The notes beneath the pieces are model-generated. The model was not told where the DNA came from, ran no database searches, and worked only from the letters and a program-made list of their open reading frames with translations. DNA of 64,000 bases from Isoetes taiwanensis (Eukaryota > Streptophyta > Lycopodiopsida > Isoetales > Isoetaceae). This document shows, one piece after another, positions 32,839 through 42,916 of the stretch. The stretch lies in the NCBI GenBank assembly GCA_021234155.1, contig JAJEKV010000031.1, positions 15,956,885-16,020,884 of the forward strand. Direction: 5' to 3'. Numbering within the stretch: the stretch's first letter is position 1; each line of letters begins with the position of its first letter. The position numbers were made by a program, and so were the translations under genes.

Positions 32839-32903
32839 ATTCTATTCTATTCTATTCTATTCTATTCTATTCTATTCTATTCTATTCTATTCTATTCTAT
32901 TCT
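32839..32903 (+). repeat. (TATTC)n tail
   Basis: Thirteen uninterrupted pentanucleotide units at the 3' terminus of the LINE. The duplicated LINE copies at 12 and 16.7 kb end in four and five units of the same motif. Confidence 0.95.
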
Positions 32904-33588
32904 CAAACGTGAATTATCACCCACAATATCTCTCCTCTTCTTGCCAGAGCATGGCTAAGATACTCAAGGATGATAAAGTCGTTACTATATTTCTCACAGT
33001 ATCTGAAGTACCATTGTGCCATATTTGATTTAGCCAAACTCATAGAAGATGCTAAGTATCAACATCGGCTCAAGAATTAGTACTTGCCTCATTCTTAATA
33101 CTGAAGCTCCTTTTTTCCATCCTGAATGCTGAGATGTGCCTAATGGGAAGAGTATTTGTAGCTTTCTTTGATATGGTATTTATACCATTGTCAATGTGCC
33201 TGAATATTTAACATATAGTGGAAATTCCTGTTCACATAGCAAAACCTTGACTCAGTGGAGTTACATTTTTAACAAGAATGCCAGATTGTATTTTAAATCA
33301 TTTGAAGTTAGTGCAGACATTGCATTGTTGTTTTTCTCAGGGAAGACCCTTAAATGTATAGCATATGCAATAAACTTGAAAAATAAAACTAAGTCTTAAT
33401 GTTAAGATTCCATATTAAGATTCCAATGCAACCTCATCTTGAATTGACATGTTGCCATCATCATATTGCATCTGCAATCAGTTGGTTTCCGCTCACCATA
33501 TTGTCTCTATACCTCATTCCTACAGAAAGTAGAATAGTTATTCTGGCTCTCTTGGTTGGATAGGCAGTCAAGACGAACCATTAGCTGA
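32904..33588. other. No gene recognised
   Basis: AT-rich. The minus strand was inspected for an upstream continuation of the PDR transporter, but none was found. Confidence 0.45.
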
Positions 33589-33682
33589 CACTACATGCTA
33601 ACGACGATGTCTACAGTCTCATGCTTCCATCTCATCTTTGGCGGGCTTGCATTTAAGTATATAGCGAATCTGCCAGATCAAA
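33589..33682. repeat. Direct repeat of about 94 bp, copy 1
   Basis: Shares CACTACATGCTAACGA, GATGTCTA-AGTCTC, CTCATCTTT and GAATCTGCCAGATCAAA-like blocks with 34027-34121. About 85-90% similar by eye. Not coding. Confidence 0.85.
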
Positions 33683-34026
33683 GGCCCTCCGATGTTTGTC
33701 GGCTATGGCACAACACGCTTTGCATCACATTCTAACTAAAGGTGTGCTGGTCGTTGAGGCTTCGACATTTCGGTCTGCTTCCTGATCCTGTTCTCGGGCG
33801 ATAATTGTTCCCCCCTTCATGATACTTGAAGCTATTTGGAGGCGTCTCTTGAGAAAATTTGTCATTGTTTTGGGTCATAATTTCGAAGATATCCTCTTTA
33901 AGACGTCAGGAAATGTAAGCTCTTAAGCTAGTGGTTGTATTAAATGCAGCTTACTATGTCGTATCAAAATCGTCATGCACTTGGCATGTAGTGAGCATGG
34001 ACACTGAGATTATGTCTGTTGGCGGA
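33683..34026. other. Spacer between direct repeats, no gene recognised
   Basis: A plus frame (FMILEAIWRRLLRKFVIVLG) is open for some distance but matches no known family. Confidence 0.4.
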
Positions 34027-34121
34027 CACTACATGCTAACGATGATGTCTATAGTCTCGTGCTTCTATCTCATCTTTTCCAGGCTTGCACGTAAAGCATG
34101 TGGCGAATGTGCCAGATCAAA
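34027..34121. repeat. Direct repeat of about 95 bp, copy 2
   Basis: Diverged partner of 33589-33682 in the same orientation, 438 bp downstream. Confidence 0.85.
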
Positions 34122-34762
34122 ATGAATCATATCACCTTTGTTTGCAACCTCAATGCTCAAAGTAACTATAGATCTTTTGTCTACCTTTAGTTCATTCAAT
34201 TAACAGAAATGTTCATGTTTAAGGCACGTATTAGATATATGTGTTGGCAACAACAGACAAATACAGATGAAGCTTGCATTAGTTCCACAGTATCAAATTT
34301 ATTCCTAGATTGTTTTAACAAAACTCTTCTACAGGATACTGAGCAGAAATTATATCGAGATGAGCTGAAGAAGGCAACATGGACTCCAAAGATATTCTGA
34401 CTCAGTGTACTTCACACAGTCCAATTGTGCAAATTTAGCCTACTAATATACATCAGTTGGAACAGGATGCAGATTGTGGTTTTAGCATGAAATACAATTA
34501 TTATAACCAGTCATTTAGCATGACTGAGTTATTTCCTTTAGCATCGATTCCAACCGTCAGATTATCTGTCTCTTTCAAAATGTAACTGTTGCACTTATAC
34601 GAGAATAAGAATTTCCTCAACAAACAACAATCATACAGCTACATTTCTTCACAATAACATTAGTAAATAGCAACATATTAAAAGAAAAATAAATCTAAAG
34701 ATACTCACATATATAAAGAAAGAGTTGTTTAGTAATGTGTTGGAGGCTCAAGATAGTCTTAT
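34122..34762. other. No gene recognised
   Basis: AT-rich sequence with a 63-codon plus frame (MFMFKARIRYMC...) that has no recognisable similarity. Confidence 0.4.
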
Positions 34763-35173
34763 CCTGGATTGGACCCCATCCTCCGCGATCCCATCCCACA
34801 TGGGATCCCCTCCTCTGAGATCCAGCAGTCAACGGGATTCCCTCTTATGGGATGGATAACTGCGTAGTTAGGGCCGATTTTTGGTCGGATCATGCATCTC
34901 TGATAGTAGCAGTGCTCGTTGCGCTTCCTCCTTGGCATCTACCTGTTGCTCTTCTCCAAAGCATTCCGACCATCTTTGAAGTGATCCCACCACCCAATTC
35001 CGTGGAGAATCGAGGGAGGAAAACCAACCACAAAAAAAAAACTCTAATATTCCTTACGAGGGGTTACAGTTTTACGTAGTAACTGCGTAGTAAGGTGGGA
35101 TCCCATCCTCCCGGATCACACCTCTGGGGGATCCGTCATCTGGGATCACACCATCGGGATCCACCAATCCAAG
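34763..35173. mobile_element. TIR element of about 410 bp with GGATCC-rich ends
   Basis: Left end CCTGGATTGGACCCC and right end GGGATCCACCAATCCAAG are inverted. Inside each end are several further short blocks around GGGATCCCATC and GATCACACC, and a second inner pair (ACTGCGTAGT) near 34858 and 35081. A TTA lies next to each end but not at the same offset, so a Harbinger-type duplication is only possible. No coding content. Confidence 0.6.
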
Positions 35174-36295
35174 TTAAACGTATCCTATGCCATATGTTGG
35201 ATCATAAATCTACAATATGTTGTATTTTTGGGCAATTGGTTAGTCCTATGAGGGGGTTTGTCAAGATGGTATCGCATCACGTATTTTTTTTTCGTTAATT
35301 TGAGGAACGCGAATAGCATATACACATATCCCAGGGGCAAAGCACATGAAACTTTAAGTTTTGCTTGCTCACACAGAACCGATTTTGTGTTTTAAATGCT
35401 TATGCAGGGCTGTACAGTTTCCTCCTTGTATGGTGCATCCAATTTGGCAAGGGGTTCAAATCTCCAGGTTGCATCTGATCTCAAATTCTAAATCTGTTGT
35501 AGGTGAAGCATCTGGTGTTCCAAATCTAGCCAGCATATTTGTACTTGTACACATGTAAATAAGATTAGGTCAAATGCAATTTCCATGGTTCAGTGGCCCC
35601 CAAAAAATAGAACAACATCAACGTTTGACCCCGTCAAATGCTGTGTTTAATGGCCTAGATCCTATATTTTGGTACATGCCATGGAATCTGTGGAAGTCAG
35701 TTTTGAAGAAAGTTCGAGTCATATATTCAATCCTTTGAATTCCTTAATAAAGCTTCATTCCAATTAGATAAAAGAGTCCTCATGGATAGCCTAGGCAAAG
35801 GTCTTTTGAGTTTTTTTTTCTTTTACTCGTCGGTTCTTAAGCCCTTTCTACTGACGTTTGATTGATTTGGAGTACATAGCAGCATTGTCCTTGCATTGGT
35901 CGGAGCTACAACCACAACTCAAGATTATGAAGGATTTCTTCCACTCTCCTATGTACGATTGTGTTAGGGCATTGCTCTAACGAATTGGGGTGGTCTTGTA
36001 GGGCCTAATTAGTTTATCCTCTAGTAAAATGTTTTTTAGGCCAATCCTTTGTTGCAATAGTAACTTGCTTAGAGTAATTTCGTATATGCTTAAATAGCTA
36101 TGAAAACCATACTTGAAATACAAGTAGTGTAGGTGATTGATAGGTGCATTAGTTCTTCTACAAAATGCAATGAATTCAATCCTTGCCATTAAACAAATTT
36201 TTGCCTTCAACACTGAAGTTTTCTCTTTTTCGCATAAAGATCCGTTACACTTGTGTGGGAAAAAGTTTAATGTACATATGCTAAAACGACCATTT
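35174..36295. other. Intergenic, 3' flank of the NPF gene
   Basis: No gene, repeat array or terminator-like motif could be named. The stretch nearest 36296 should hold the 3'UTR of the minus-strand transporter gene; possible AATAAA-type signals are not distinctive in this AT-rich context. Confidence 0.45.
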
Positions 36296-38422
36296 TTATA
36301 GAATATCCTCTTGTGTAGGATAATCAGCCACTGTATATTGAATGGTGCTCTTGTATCTATACCACCAGCTCAACAAAATGTAGCCAAACACATCCAACCC
36401 AATCAAACAGGCCAATAACCAGTAAAACAGATCTAATCTGCCATTATCCATCCTATCAGAAATCCAAGGGTGCCCTTTTGAGCATTGATTAGCCAAACTT
36501 ATCAGAATGCTGCTCAAGAAATGCCCAACTCCCATATTTGCCAGGAATAATGCAGATCCAAGGCTCTGCATAGAATCAGGTGCTTGGTCATAGAAAAACT
36601 CTATCTGTCCAATGCTTACAAAAACTGAAGCTATGCCCAAGAGAATATATTGAGGCAAAAGCCAGAAAACGGTAATCGGATGCTTTGGATCATGGTTGCT
36701 AGAATTAAGTCTTTTATTTTCAGTTATTGCAGCCACAACCATGGCTACAACAGTTATAATCATCCCAATTCCCATTCTTTGCAGCATGCTAATGCCTCTA
36801 GTGTGCCCTGTTATTTTTCTCAGGAGAGGCACAAGGATTCTGTCATAAATTGGAATGCAGCATATTGCTGTAATACTGTCAAACACACCCATTGAAGCTG
36901 CAGGTATGGTGAAATTTCCACTTAAATGCCTGTTCATTCTGCTGCCTTGTCTAACAAAGAAAGTACTGACCTGAGATATGGCGACAGAATAGGGCAAAAT
37001 GGCAGCCCAGATGGGCATAATTCTTAGTATGAGCTTGGTATCTTCTACTTGCGAAATGGGGCAGAGACGCCAGGGATTAAGGGGCATTTTTGTTTTATCA
37101 TCAAGCAGATCATCCTCTGTTATGGTTGCAGCTTTGTCTAAAAATCTGCACAAGTAAACTGCTTAAAACTAGACCTAGGATTTAACAGTTTATGACAGCA
37201 TTCAGGTTACAGAAATGTGTTTAAAAGCCTAAAATCTGAGAGAAATGAAGCAATTTAGGGTTAAGATTCTCACCGGAATTGGTCTGTATGTGACATCAAT
37301 CCGTTTCTTCTTGTATCTTCGTAAAACTGAGTAATATCAGAAGGGGATCTGTTCTTTCTCTTGTAAAATGCAGCTGCTACAACCTGTGCAATCTTGGTAA
37401 GAGGGCTTCCGGCAGGTTTTCGAAACCTGAAAATCTTGGTGCCAGCCAACAAGATCGCCATGGCTATGGCGAGAAGTACTGTCGGAATGCCAAACCCTAA
37501 GCCCCAACCTAGATGCTCCTGTACATACACCAGCAGAGTAGCAGCGGCGATCATGGCAAAATGGATTCCAAATGACCACCAGTTGAAGAAAGAGCTCTTG
37601 CTTTTCCTTTCCGAAAGGTCTGTTCCGTCAAACTGATCTGCTCCAAACGACGAATTGCAGGGCTTCATAGCGCCCGATCCAATCCCCAAAAGGTACAGAG
37701 CAAAGAAAAAAAATGCAAGCTGATGCTGGGTAGCTCGAGGGCATGATCCGTGGCTGCATTTTTCGGGCTTGAACTGGTCTAGGGTTGCCGAAAGAGTAAG
37801 CAGTACTAAACCCTGAAAAAACAGAGCATTATGTTCAGAAACATTTATATTCAGAAACAGAGCATTTCTAAACAGGAAGACAGCATTTCTGCATAGATTA
37901 TAGTATCTGATGAAAAAACAGAGCATCCATCTTCGCATTTTAATTTATTCCACTTGTCTGATGCATCTATTCTTCAAACCGAAACATTCTTACCGTTAGA
38001 TACACCCCTGCCGACACCAGAATAGTCTTGTAACGCCCCCAATATGCATCTGCTATGAATGCCCCCAAAATTGGGACCATTAGAGCAGTTCCGCTCCAAT
38101 TGTGCACATTTTTTGCTGCAGCGGCAGTTCCTTCATGTAGTTCTTCAGTCAAATAAGTTATGAGATTGAAAACAATTCCAAAATACCCTATTGTATCACT
38201 GATCTCATTTCCTGATAAACCACATTACAAAATATCAGAATGAGGAAGCCATATTTTAAGAATGCAGGGGGTATTCATCACCAAACGAGCAGATTTTTGC
38301 AGCTTACCATATATGAATGCACAAGCTCTCCATCCTCCGGTATAATGCCGGTTAGCAGGTTTGCCAGTGATATCTACGGTGCCGTCCTGGACGAGATTTT
38401 CATGTGGAGATATGGTGCTCAT
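36296..38422 (-). CDS. NRT1/PTR family (NPF) transporter, four exons
   Basis: Exons are 38308-38422, 37994-38211, 37274-37812 and 36296-37145, all with GT-AG introns. Together they give 1722 nt, 573 residues, the normal NPF length. Hallmarks: ILGAFIADAYWGRY after helix 2, LYLLGIGSGAMKPCNSSFGADQF, FFNWWSFGIHFA, a long hydrophilic loop between helices 6 and 7, and FFYDQAPDSMQSLGSALF near residue 475. NPF proteins are proton-coupled importers of nitrate, peptides, hormones or glucosinolates in plasma or vacuolar membranes with 12 helices. The usual ExxER motif of helix 1 is EISDT here (residues 41-45), so the second Glu is Asp and Arg is Thr. The reading frame is intact, making this the one likely functional gene. 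The substrate cannot be told. Confidence 0.93.
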
Positions 38423-38450
38423 GGTTTGTGAATGAAAGGCAAACAGGAAC

Positions 38451-38470
38451 GGATTATATATTTATATTGC
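38451..38470 (-). promoter_or_regulatory. Probable TATA box of the NPF gene
   Basis: On the minus strand, AATATAAATATATAATCC lies about 30-45 nt upstream of the start codon. If used, the 5'UTR would be very short, so an upstream start is also possible. Confidence 0.4.
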
Positions 38471-38921
38471 TTGCAGCTATGCTTATTTTTTGTGCTAGAT
38501 TGAGTCAATATTTGTGGGACATGGCCTTGACGGAGCGGTTCAGAAAATTTACTCTGGTCAATGTCCGGCCTTAAAGACTAGACGACTACACAAAAAGTTC
38601 TCAACTAGCTATATATGCTCTTTCGTCGTGGCAACTTAAACATTCATAAAAAATTTGCCTTCTAGAACTTGCACTTTTCGGCATTTAAAATTAAATGGAC
38701 GTACTAGGCAGCGTTGGTCAAAGTTTTCCTACTCTTTCATCAAATAGCCGATATTTTCAATTCCCAATCGGAAATTTGTATTACTCTTATACAAATATGA
38801 ATAAAAGTCTACCCAGAATTTTTGCTGCAATGCGCTAATTCCACTGAATATTCTTAGTTTCAACCGGAACAAACCTTCTCTACCCCGGAATTTGCCCACC
38901 AGTGGTACTAGGGTGGAAATT
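38471..38921. other. Upstream flank of the NPF gene
   Basis: No coding sequence. Presumed promoter region of the minus-strand gene; no specific cis element can be claimed. Confidence 0.45.
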
Positions 38922-39165
38922 CAGGCTTTCAAATCACTCCTACCTCTATCCGCATACTTTTCCTCTCTATCTTACCCTCCACTAAATTTTGCTTATGAGG
39001 TAATCATAATTTGCCCAATTTTTTTTTATAAGAATAATGTAGGGCTTTCAAATCACGGTAAGGACCTCTATCGATAATTTTTCTTTCTATCTTACCCTCG
39101 GGTAAATTTTGCAATGAGGTAACATTTTCTAATTTTTTTAAGGGGAGGAAATTTCCTACCATGTT
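38922..39165. repeat. Imperfect tandem duplication, 119-bp period
   Basis: GGCTTTCAAATCAC recurs at about 38923 and 39043. Both copies continue with ACCTCTATC, CTCTATCTTACCCTC and AAATTTTGC-ATGAGGTAA. Non-coding. Confidence 0.8.
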
Positions 39166-40163
39166 TTTCGCCATCGTGAAACACAACTCGCATTAACGTT
39201 ATCACCAAATTGAGGAGAGGAAGCCCATGTTTTTCGATGAGGAGAGGAAGATAAATCAAAAGAGATTATTGTTTTAAGATTGCTTGTAATATGGCGAAAT
39301 ATCCTCCCCCCTAACTTTACGAAGTCCAAAACTTCCTACCACAGATGAAATCCATATAAAAAAATTTCTTTAGTACCTTCACAACGAATTACCACACAAG
39401 GAGACCATATCGTAGGCATCTTTGATACCAAAAAAAAAAAAGGAAACTAGTAGAACTGCAGGGTTGGGAAGAAGGCAAGGGATGGATTTGTGTTGGTATT
39501 TTAATTGTAGCAATTTGAATTTCAGCCCATGGGAAAGCACCCTAAGTGGTCGTCACGCATTTCTATCATCTAGAATGCTATATTGTGCAAATGGGTTGGA
39601 TTTGCAAGTCCAAAAGTTTATCTTTTCCTTTCTTCGATGCATACCTACAACACTGATATATGATATTCGTTCATATAATCAAAACTTCAATGCCAAGGGA
39701 TGATGATGAAAGCAAAAGCATTTTAAAAGCAAGCACTAATTAGTACTAGAACTTAAGGCTTGGTAATAGTGTTGAAGAAAACATTAGGATTTAGTAATAG
39801 AGCTTAAAGTTTCGTATAATAGCGGAGACGATTACGTCGTGTTTGCATACACAAAGAAATTCCATTAAAGAAAACATACATAGGCACATTTTTCAGCAAA
39901 GATTCAAAACATATTCTCATCAAGCAATGTTAAGCTTATATAAAGCTACTATATAAAGCCACAGTTTCATTAAGCAAACTGTAAGCTTATAAGCTTATTT
40001 GTAGCACTCTTTACATAAGAAAATCAGATTGGAACCATCCTCCAGCAGTGATTGTCATGTTCCTTCAATCAGTGGTAAAAGATAAGCTTAGTTCCTTCTT
40101 TTATGCCACCATGCTTTTTATCACCATGATCAGCATCCATGTTCGGGTCTATATTGTTATACA
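39166..40163. other. No gene recognised
   Basis: AT-rich with a run of 12 A at about 39430 and a palindromic AAGCTTATAAGCTT near 39982. Nothing coding was found before the Copia LTR. Confidence 0.45.
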
Positions 40164-40996
40164 TGTGAGAATAATGTCAAACAGTTTCCAAACAATCTTA
40201 TTTCAACAAGAAATAATGTCTAGACCATTGAATTGCTCTTAGGCAATTTTGTCTTTCACATGATTCCACAAACCTTTACTCTATTGAATTTCACAACTGT
40301 AGTAGTCAAACACTTAACAAAGATGCATCCTAGTAATCCAATTCTCATTGTTTATGAGGTAATGATAAAGCTTAGATTATCAATTCATTGAAGATAAATT
40401 CAATGAATAAGCATAATGCAAATAAACCATGTCATTCCCCTTACCTTCTCGACTAGGTTTTTCCACAGCAAATAACAATCACAAAAGAATAAACTACAAC
40501 CAGCCGACTTCAGAATAATCATCGATCTTACTTCTTAGGTTAATGTAGGGCAGTTCCGACGGTGATGGAACCGCCCTCATCTTCAGCAACCGCGTCTTCT
40601 ACCAGATTCCATATCCATCCTTGTTTCTATTTTCAAATGAGTCTTTGCCTCCATTTTTTGCTCGATGCTGTGATTATCCTTATAGTAATAAAATATTCAA
40701 TTTAAACCATTAAGGTATATCGACCTTATTTCAACCATAAACCATAGGATATGAATATCCCATATTCATATTGTTTGAATCAACCCTAAGTGACTTTCTT
40801 GTCTTCACTGTTTATTACAGGTTCTCAAATCAACTGCAACCTAGGTTTTTTCCTTTTGATCTTCATAAGAACTCATGTTCTCAATGCTCTGATACTAGCT
40901 CATGCATCATTAAATTTTAACCACGCCAATTGGCCAACCAAGTTTATTTTTCTTCATATTTGAATCTGCTAAATGTGAACTGAACAAACTCTCACA
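40164..40996 (-). repeat. 3' LTR of Copia copy 2 (complete, 833 bp)
   Basis: The plus strand begins TGTGAGAATAATGTC and ends ACTCTCACA, giving perfect 7-bp inverted ends TGTGAGA/TCTCACA. It matches 45184-45878 and 46388-47082 over their whole length. The final 118 bp are found only here. Confidence 0.92.
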
Positions 40997-41010
40997 TTCC
41001 CTTTTTTTTT
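40997..41010 (-). promoter_or_regulatory. Polypurine tract of Copia copy 2
   Basis: On the minus strand AAAAAAAAAGGGAA directly precedes the 3' LTR, the standard position for priming of second-strand synthesis. Confidence 0.85.
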
Positions 41011-41014
41011 CAGA

Positions 41015-41600
41015 TCACAACTTTGAAATGTCTCTGCAGTATAACTTAACAATTATTTTCTGAAACCTGACATTACTTAAAGACTTTGTTAACACATCCG
41101 CAAGCTGTTCCTCAGACCTGACATACTCGACCTGAATCATGGATTTTCTCACCATATCTCTGATAAAATGTAACTCCATTTCTATGTGCTTTGTCCTTTC
41201 ATGTAATATAGGATTCTTAGTCATGGCTATGCAACTTTGATTGTCACAAAATAACTTTGTACCTTCCTTTTGCAATAAACCAAGTTCTTCCAAAAATCTC
41301 CTGCACCAAACTATTTCTTTTGCTGCAAGTGTTGTTGCTGCATACTCTGACTCTGCAGTAGACAAGGCAATTGATGATTGTTTTTTGCTTCTCCAGCTAA
41401 CTGGTCCTCCTCCAAGCATTAGTAGATAACCTGAGGTTGATTTTCGCTCATCTTGATCTCCACACCAATCTCATCACAATATGCCTTTAATATTAAATCA
41501 TTTGAGTCAAAAACTATACCAGTATTCTTTGTTCCCTTCAAATATCTCAATACTCTTTTAGCTGCTAGCCAATGTGTCTTTCCAGGGTCATTATTGTACG
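41015..41600 (-). pseudogene. Copia RNase H domain
   Basis: Minus-strand peptides PVSWRSKKQSSIALSTAESE, YAATTLAAKEIVWCRRFLEE, LFCDNQSCIAMTKNPILHER and HFIRDMVRKSMIQVEYVRSE are the conserved end of Copia pol, including the TAESEY and CDNQSA-like acidic residues. The domain ends near VLTKSLSNVRFQKIIVKL. Upstream of about 41430 the frame is lost until the reverse transcriptase segment, so one or more frameshifts separate them. Confidence 0.88.
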
Positions 41601-42614
41601 TTCACAATGTAGGCAATATCAGGCCTTGTGTTGTTTGCTATGTACAACAAACTTCCCACCAGTGGCCTATAAGGAATTTCTAACATCTCCTCTCGTTCTT
41701 TATCTGTCTGTGGGCAGAGCCTTTTTGAAATCTTCATTCCTGGTACAACTGGTGTTCTAGTAGAGTTACATTCTATCATTTTGAATCTGTCAATCACTGT
41801 ATTAATGTATTTTTCTTGAGAAAGTCTAATCCTTTTGTTTTTTCTGTCACCTGCAATCTCAACCCCTAAAAATTGTCTTAACTCACCTAAATCTGACATT
41901 TGGAATCTTTCCTTCAATATGTTCTTGCATTTATCCAATATCATTGTGCTGCTAGCTGCCATAACACAGTCATCTACATATAATCCCACCATACAATAAT
42001 CTTGCTCATCTCTGAAAAAAATACACATTTCCATCATACTTTAGTGCCTCAAAACCCTGTTCTTTTAGGTAATTGTCAATGCATTTGTTCCACTGTCTAG
42101 GTGATTGCTTCAGACCGTACACTGCTTTCTTTAGTTTCCAGACTTTGTTTTCACCTTCCTCAAAACCAGGGGCTTGTTTCATAAAGATTTCTTCTTCTAA
42201 ATCTGCATTTAAAAAGGTTGTGCTAACATCCATATGATGTATCTCTAGATCATAAGCATTTTCCATAGCAATTAACATTCTAACACTTGTTAACTTAATC
42301 ACTGGAGAATAGGTCTCTTCATAGTCTATTCCCTGTTTTTGAGAGAACCCCTGAGCTACAAGTCTCGCCTTATACTTAGTACTTCCATCTGCATTCAGCT
42401 TTAACTTGTAAACCCATTTATTTCCAACAATGTTTTGATTTTTTTTAGGCATTTCAACCAATTCATAGGTTTCAGTTCTGTCAAAAGCATTTATTTCATC
42501 TTCCATTGCTTTTCTCCACATGTTTCCATTTAAACTATTTATGGCATCCTCAAAAGTTTCAGGGATTCCATTTTCCAAGACCATTAATGCTTCACTTCTA
42601 ATTTCTTTGTGCAC
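41591..42614 (-). pseudogene. Copia reverse transcriptase domain
   Basis: Two frames joined by a frameshift near 42010-42037. The first starts in MWRKAMEDEINAFDRTETYE and includes KARLVAQGFSQKQGIDYEET, HHMDVSTTFLNADLEEEIFM (catalytic Asp in MDV) and WKLKKAVYGLKQSPRQW. The second has YCMVGLYVDDCVMAAS (the YVDD active site) and ends with PYRPLVGSLLYIANNTRPDI. All catalytic Asp residues remain, so loss of function comes from frame breaks. Confidence 0.9.
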
Positions 42615-42619
42615 CCTGC

Positions 42620-42916
42620 TGCTTTTACCATCTTTTTCTCTCCCATAATCTTCAACATTTATATTTAAATCCTCCTTTAATCTTTCTCCTTCTGCTTTTC
42701 TTCTCCTGTGTACTACTCTTGGACTTTCAAGATGGTTTTCTAGATCATTTCCAATATTCTGATTTTGTTCAGTCTCCTCCTTTTCTTCATCTTCATCACT
42801 ATCACTTTCAGTATTCTCATATTTTAATTCACGTGATGGTTCCCTTAATTCTTATGCCTTGTTTTGCTCCTCTTCTGCCAGAGATTTTGTCATTTTAGTT
42901 TGCATAGGCTCAATAT
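42620..42916 (-). pseudogene. Copia pol linker, with stop codon
   Basis: Acidic and charged linker between integrase and reverse transcriptase (ESDSDEDEEKEETEQNQNIG, SPRVVHRRRKAEGERLKEDL). A TAA stop at about 42855 interrupts it. It corresponds to the linker retained in the truncated copy at 8.1-8.4 kb. Confidence 0.75.

Larger units (their letters stand above)
32166..32903 (+). pseudogene. 5'-truncated LINE 3' end with (TATTC)n tail
   Basis: Encodes FLRKLWDAEALTHVKLAHYQ, GAHRLHIETGRW and CQCCHQGAIEDECHAL with a stop in the zinc finger (HxxxxC region), related to but diverged from the 12-kb LINE. The 3'UTR holds the conserved stem-loop and the phrase TTGGTCTCCGTGGACGC, also found in the 12-kb copy. 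It ends in 13 units of TATTC. Only the last part of ORF2 is present, as expected for target-primed insertion that aborted early. Confidence 0.85.

Noticed and set aside
40870-40910. Second primer-binding-like word (GCTCTGATAC) inside the 3' LTR
   Set aside because: It lies within the LTR between matched TGTGAGA/TCTCACA ends and next to no gag start; the true primer site is at 45171.
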